Shown here piece after piece: positions 60,377 through 64,000 of a stretch of 64,000 nucleotides of DNA. Under the pieces are notes generated by a model, which was not told the DNA's origin, did no database searches, and saw only the letters and a list, made by a program, of their open reading frames with translations. Position 1 is the first letter of the stretch, and each line of letters starts with the position of its first letter. Origin of the DNA: Olivibacter sp036959255 (GTDB lineage Bacteria > Bacteroidota > Bacteroidia > Sphingobacteriales > Sphingobacteriaceae); assembly GCF_036959255.1 (NCBI RefSeq), contig NZ_JAWMTI010000004.1, positions 248,001 through 312,000 on the forward strand, given 5' to 3'. Made by a program: the position numbers and the translations under genes.

Positions 60377-60568
60377 GTTGTTGATTTGTTTAAAGGTTGA
60401 TTTTAAACTTATTACAATGTTGGTTTTTTGTTTTTTGTGTGACCTTAGTGTATTTAATAAATGGCGCAAGATAGTTAGACCGCCCCATTATAGCAAAATT
60501 TATTAGCTAATAATCGAAAAAAATCGGTGCTAAGATTGCTCCTGTGTTTCTATATATTTGCCGGGCAC

Positions 60569-62746
60569 TTACAAGTTTTTCGTAATAAAATCAGTCATTT
60601 TTCCATATAAGTGAATACGGGTGTTACCTCCATAAATTCCATGGTTTTTGTTAGGATAGTATGCTTGCTCGAACGGCTTATTGGCCTGTATCAAAGCCTC
60701 TGAAAACATGACACTGTTTTGGAAATGCACATTGTCATCACCTGTCCCATGAATGAGCAGAAATTTACCTTTTAACCGGTCGGCGTAATTGATAGGAGAA
60801 TTATCATCATAACCCTGCTGATTTTCTTGAGGAGTGCGTAAATACCGTTCCGTATAAATGCTATCGTAATAACGCCAGGTTGTAACAGGTGCAACGGCAA
60901 TTGCAAGCTTGAAAATATCGGCACCTTTGGTGATACAAAGCGAAGCCATATAGCCACCGTAACTCCAGCCCCAAATACCAATTCTTTCTGAATCGACAAA
61001 AGACTGTTTGGCTAGCCATTTAGCACCTTCAATCTGATCCTCGGTTTCAAGTTTGCCTAAGTTGAGATAAGTGGATTTTTGGAATTCTTCACCCCTGAAG
61101 CCGGTTCCTCGATTGTCTATACAAGCAACGATATAACCTTTTTGCGCTAAATAATGGAACCATAAATTTCGGGATCCCGTCCACGAATCAGCTACATTTT
61201 GGCTGCCGGGTCCGCCATAAACATACATGAGAACGGGGTATTTTTTGCTGTCATCAAAATTAGCAGGTTTGATCAGATAACCATTCAGGCTTACGCCGGT
61301 CGTCGTTTTAAATTGGAAGAATTCCGAACCTGTGATGCTGAATTGATCAGCAATCTGTTTGGCTTTTTTATTATCCTCCAGCACGCGCACAAGTCGACCA
61401 TCATTGTCATTTAGTGTAATATAGGCAGGTGAATGGGTGCTTGAATGATCGAGAATATAGTAACTAAAGTCCGTACTAAAGGTTGCCGTGTTTGTGCCGG
61501 GTGAGTTACTGAGCATTTTCTTATTTTTACCGGTCAAATCGATGGCATAAACATCCCGTTGAAGTGGCGATTTTTCCGTCGATTGGTAATAAACGGTTCC
61601 CGTCTTTTCGTTTACACCGTATAATTTTGTAACCAGCCATTCCCCTGAAGTTATTTGTCGAATTTGTCTTCCATCCATATTGTAAAGATAGAGATGGTTA
61701 TATCCGTCCTGTTCACTTGTTAGCAAAAACTGCTCGCCATTTTGTAAAAAAGTTAAGTCGTCATTAACATCAATATAGTACTTGTTTTCTTCCGTTAATA
61801 TCGTGTTGGAGACACCTGTAGCCACGTTCGCAAATAAATAATCCAATTTGTTTTGGTGTCGATTCATGCGTAACACGCAAAGTAGATCCGGGTTTTGTGT
61901 CCACTTGATGCGAGGAATATATTGATCTTGTTCACTTCCGAGATCAATCTGTGTTGTCTTCTTTTCCTCCGTGTGGTAGCAGTGTATGCTGACCACCGAA
62001 TTTTTCTCTCCCGCTTTTGGGTATTTATATTGATATTCGCGCGGATACAATTGTTCAAATAGTGTCATGGAGTACACCGGTACTTCTGCTTCATTGAACT
62101 TATAATAAGCAATTTTTTTGCTGTCAGAACTCCAGAAAAAAGCCTTTGCAAAAGCAAACTCCTCTTCGTATACCCAATCGGTTCCGCCATTTATTATCTT
62201 ATTGGACACACCATCATGGGTGATTTGCGTTTCTTCTGCAAGGAGTAAGTCTTTAATGAAAATATTATTATCCCTTACGAAAGCTACTTTGGTGCCATCA
62301 GGCGAAAGCGTGGCGAACAATTGTTTCCCTTTTGAAGACACTTCCGTGATTTTCTTTGATGCTATTTCAAAAACATAATGGTTAGCTTTGGATGAACGGC
62401 GATAAATGGGCTCGCTGTCTGCTGCAATTAGTATTTTCGTTTCATCCCAATTGAAATCTGTACTTAAGGGAAGCTTTTTGCCTTTATATATGATATCCTT
62501 TTCTGTATAGATTGCCTCAACAACTTTACCATCTCGATAGTTACTCTTGGCAACATAGCCAAGCTTCGTCTCGGGATTGCTTTCTATGGATACATAGGTC
62601 TTTCCATCTTTCAGTGAACGTAAGCCACTGACCGTTTTGGTATCAAAGGTGCCTTTTTGGAAGATATCCTCAAGCGTAATGGTATGAGGAGATTGGGCAA
62701 GAGCGGTTCCTCCCATAAGCATTAACATGATTAAAGGTTGTTTCAT
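60569..62746 (-). CDS. Dipeptidyl peptidase IV (S9B family), exported
   Basis: Cleaves X-Pro or X-Ala dipeptides from peptide N-termini, usually in the periplasm of this phylum. The 725-residue protein has a signal peptide (LIMLMLMGGTALA), a beta-propeller domain (about 40-470) with DWVYEEEF (the substrate-binding Glu-Glu motif), and a C-terminal alpha/beta-hydrolase: WGWSYGGYMASL (nucleophile Ser), GTGDDNVHFQNS (Asp) and NKNHGIYGGNTRIHLY (His). All catalytic and binding residues look intact. The POT transporter follows 192 bases on. Confidence 0.93.
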   Translation of the reverse strand: MKQPLIMLMLMGGTALAQSPHTITLEDIFQKGTFDTKTVSGLRSLKDGKTYVSIESNPETKLGYVAKSNYRDGKVVEAIYTEKDIIYKGKKLPLSTDFNWDETKILIAADSEPIYRRSSKANHYVFEIASKKITEVSSKGKQLFATLSPDGTKVAFVRDNNIFIKDLLLAEETQITHDGVSNKIINGGTDWVYEEEFAFAKAFFWSSDSKKIAYYKFNEAEVPVYSMTLFEQLYPREYQYKYPKAGEKNSVVSIHCYHTEEKKTTQIDLGSEQDQYIPRIKWTQNPDLLCVLRMNRHQNKLDYLFANVATGVSNTILTEENKYYIDVNDDLTFLQNGEQFLLTSEQDGYNHLYLYNMDGRQIRQITSGEWLVTKLYGVNEKTGTVYYQSTEKSPLQRDVYAIDLTGKNKKMLSNSPGTNTATFSTDFSYYILDHSSTHSPAYITLNDNDGRLVRVLEDNKKAKQIADQFSITGSEFFQFKTTTGVSLNGYLIKPANFDDSKKYPVLMYVYGGPGSQNVADSWTGSRNLWFHYLAQKGYIVACIDNRGTGFRGEEFQKSTYLNLGKLETEDQIEGAKWLAKQSFVDSERIGIWGWSYGGYMASLCITKGADIFKLAIAVAPVTTWRYYDSIYTERYLRTPQENQQGYDDNSPINYADRLKGKFLLIHGTGDDNVHFQNSVMFSEALIQANKPFEQAYYPNKNHGIYGGNTRIHLYGKMTDFITKNL

Positions 62747-63000
62747 TTATGATATTATAAATATGTAGTTTTGGTTTTGCAAGCGTTGGTGTGCTATTCT
62801 AAATTCCTCCCTTTTCGCAGTGTCGATGTAAAAAATGTATTTTTTGATGAGGCCTTAAACATGGCGTCTAAATTACAAAATATCATATTAAATCTAATTA
62901 TTGTAATAGTTTTGTTGAAATTACGCCCTTGAAAGCCCAAACTCAGGTTAATAACCTGAATTCGATTATTCTTTATGCGCTCCTAAATTCAATAGCCTGG
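62747..63000. other. 254-base intergenic region
   Basis: A small perfect palindrome TCAGGTTA-A-TAACCTGA (62942-62958) lies 43 bases from the stop of the upstream (63001-63861) gene and may help terminate it. No box matching TAnnTTTG for the DPP4 gene was found on the minus strand; nothing else is recognised. Confidence 0.4.
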
Positions 63001-63861
63001 TTAATCCTCATTTTTCAAAGGTAGGTCTTCTTCCAATACGAGATGATCCGCTTTGATTTTCCACGCATCATAGCTCATGTCGGGACCATAATGCTCAAAT
63101 TGGCCTTCCAGTGAAGGGGTGCTTGGTGCTAAGTGATCCATTATGATACGATGCTGGTCCTTTTCATATTTCATCAGCATACTTGTCTGAGCATTGTAGC
63201 GATATATTAATCGCGAAACGGCAGTAAAGGCTTGGTTTTTGAAAATTTTCTTTCCAAATGTGATTGACGATTCGCCTAGGTGAATCACATCAATAATTTT
63301 CTGTGTTACCTTTGGTGTTGTTCCACGCCAGCCCAATAGTAAATAATGCTGTGGTAGATGCTGTAGGGGAATAATATCATAATATTGAGCTCCGTACCAA
63401 TTATCAGGATCTAAAATGGCTTCTTCCGGTTTATCTATAAAAGGAGACTTGTCTATTAAGGCCTTTAAATGCAGTGACCCATCCTTTGTTCTCAATTGGA
63501 TGGCTCCGTAATAGCGATAAGAACCGTCATTTAATTGAATATGCCATGAAAAAATGCGAAAGTTGTTTTCAGGTGCTCTTCGAATGACAATCATCTTTAG
63601 GGTATCCAGCGTGTTATCGTCGATCGAATGCGGAATTTTTAAGTATTGAACCAATGTTTTAATAAACAAGTAATTGGCTTGCAGGCGTTCCGGTTCATTC
63701 GGTTCATTGTACATTTTGTAACCTAAGTGACTTAAACTATCCGGCAAATCTTGATCAGCGTCCACATTTTGAGCGTATAATCTTGGTGTACAAGTGAATA
63801 ATATGAGAAATAAAGATAACAGTGCTCCTTTAGAACCTAATTGCATATTTTCAATTTTCAA
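63001..63861 (-). CDS. Exported protein of unknown function
   Basis: A 286-residue protein with an N-terminal signal (ALLSLFLILFTCTPRLYAQ). The mature part contains FRIFSWHIQLNDGSYRYYGA, HYLLLGWRGTTPKVTQKII and a C-terminal GPDMSYDAWKIKADHLVLEE. It resembles exported proteins of this phylum with no named domain. Its ATG (63861, alternatively 63846) is 12 bases past the thiolase stop in the same direction, so it is probably translated from the same message, which does not define its role. Confidence 0.65.
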   Translation of the reverse strand: MKIENMQLGSKGALLSLFLILFTCTPRLYAQNVDADQDLPDSLSHLGYKMYNEPNEPERLQANYLFIKTLVQYLKIPHSIDDNTLDTLKMIVIRRAPENNFRIFSWHIQLNDGSYRYYGAIQLRTKDGSLHLKALIDKSPFIDKPEEAILDPDNWYGAQYYDIIPLQHLPQHYLLLGWRGTTPKVTQKIIDVIHLGESSITFGKKIFKNQAFTAVSRLIYRYNAQTSMLMKYEKDQHRIIMDHLAPSTPSLEGQFEHYGPDMSYDAWKIKADHLVLEEDLPLKNED

Positions 63862-63873
63862 GCTTTTCCCACC

Positions 63874-64000
63874 TTACAATCGTTCAATTACCAATGCGCT
63901 TGCCCCCCCTCCGCCATTGCAGATTCCGGCAACACCGTACTTTCCATTCTCCTGTTGAAGAACGGATAACAGGGTTACTACAATACGAGCACCTGACGCA
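63874..64000 (-). CDS. Thiolase (acetyl-CoA C-acyltransferase family), C-terminal end only
   Basis: Reading the minus strand from the right edge gives ASGARIVVTLLSVLQQENGK then YGVAGICNGGGGASALVIERL and stop. This is the C-terminal end of thiolase-superfamily enzymes: the GASGARI region and the GICNGGGGASA block, whose Cys acts as the general base in Claisen condensation and thiolysis. The rest, including the nucleophilic Cys, is beyond the window. Biosynthetic and degradative forms cannot be told apart from this fragment. Confidence 0.9.
   Translation of the reverse strand, partial: ASGARIVVTLLSVLQQENGKYGVAGICNGGGGASALVIERL

Noticed and set aside
1..64000. tRNA, rRNA, tmRNA, 6S RNA genes
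   Set aside because: No clover-leaf or conserved RNA sequence was recognised by eye; a covariance search would be needed to exclude them fully.

Overview
The window looks like chromosome from a member of the Bacteroidota, most likely family Sphingobacteriaceae (Pedobacter / Sphingobacterium / Olivibacter type). The grounds are a SusC/SusD pair, a GH92 mannosidase, a THX ribosomal protein gene, many short-signal lipoproteins, promoter-like TAnnTTTG boxes, the almost complete lack of Shine-Dalgarno sequences, and AT-rich intergenic DNA. Genus is not decidable by eye. No rRNA, tRNA, CRISPR array, prophage or intact insertion sequence was recognised.

Layout. 1-9.9 kb: the 3' end of a GH92 alpha-mannosidase, an RlpA-like lipoprotein, an outer-membrane barrel protein, then a minus-strand housekeeping run (miaA, a pRiA4b ORF-3-like gene, CCA-adding enzyme, tsaC-like, a GT4 glycosyltransferase, dapD). 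10.2-22.7 kb: a surface-glycan region with a GT9 heptosyltransferase-like gene, a frameshifted lipopolysaccharide-kinase-like gene, a PAP2 phosphatase, an S4-domain protein, then nine glycosyltransferases on alternating strands, ending with a GT11 fucosyltransferase. 22.8-25.6 kb: a two-gene secreted unit (small lipoprotein plus a protein with three 46-residue repeats), then a degenerate 21-bp tandem repeat of about 26 units that is open on both strands. 25.6-32.4 kb: an OmpA-like lipoprotein and a SusD/SusC pair. 32.4-38.8 kb: two adjacent ankyrin proteins, small membrane and lipid-phosphatase-like proteins, a META-domain lipoprotein, the 47-residue THX gene and an OmpH/Skp-like lipoprotein. 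38.9-42.7 kb: a compact operon (GT87, GtrB-like GT2, polysaccharide deacetylase, flippase-like protein) that probably builds and moves a polyprenyl-linked sugar. 42.8-64 kb: mainly housekeeping (gyrB, valS, holA, ABC-F, ruvB, polyprenol-phosphate mannosyltransferase-like) plus a DPP4 / POT transporter pair for peptide use and the end of a thiolase gene.

The least ordinary content lies between the genes. A dispersed element occurs in two copies (12.8 and 50.4 kb); its hairpin has different sequence in each copy but stays paired. Several intergenic gaps consist of short repeated 'words' and perfect palindromes. One of these word arrays fills the gap in front of miaA, which has no ATG, GTG or TTG start that would include its P-loop. 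I did not find a clearly new defence or biosynthetic system. The best candidates for something undescribed are the 21-bp array, the two-copy structured element, and the repeat array at the miaA start.
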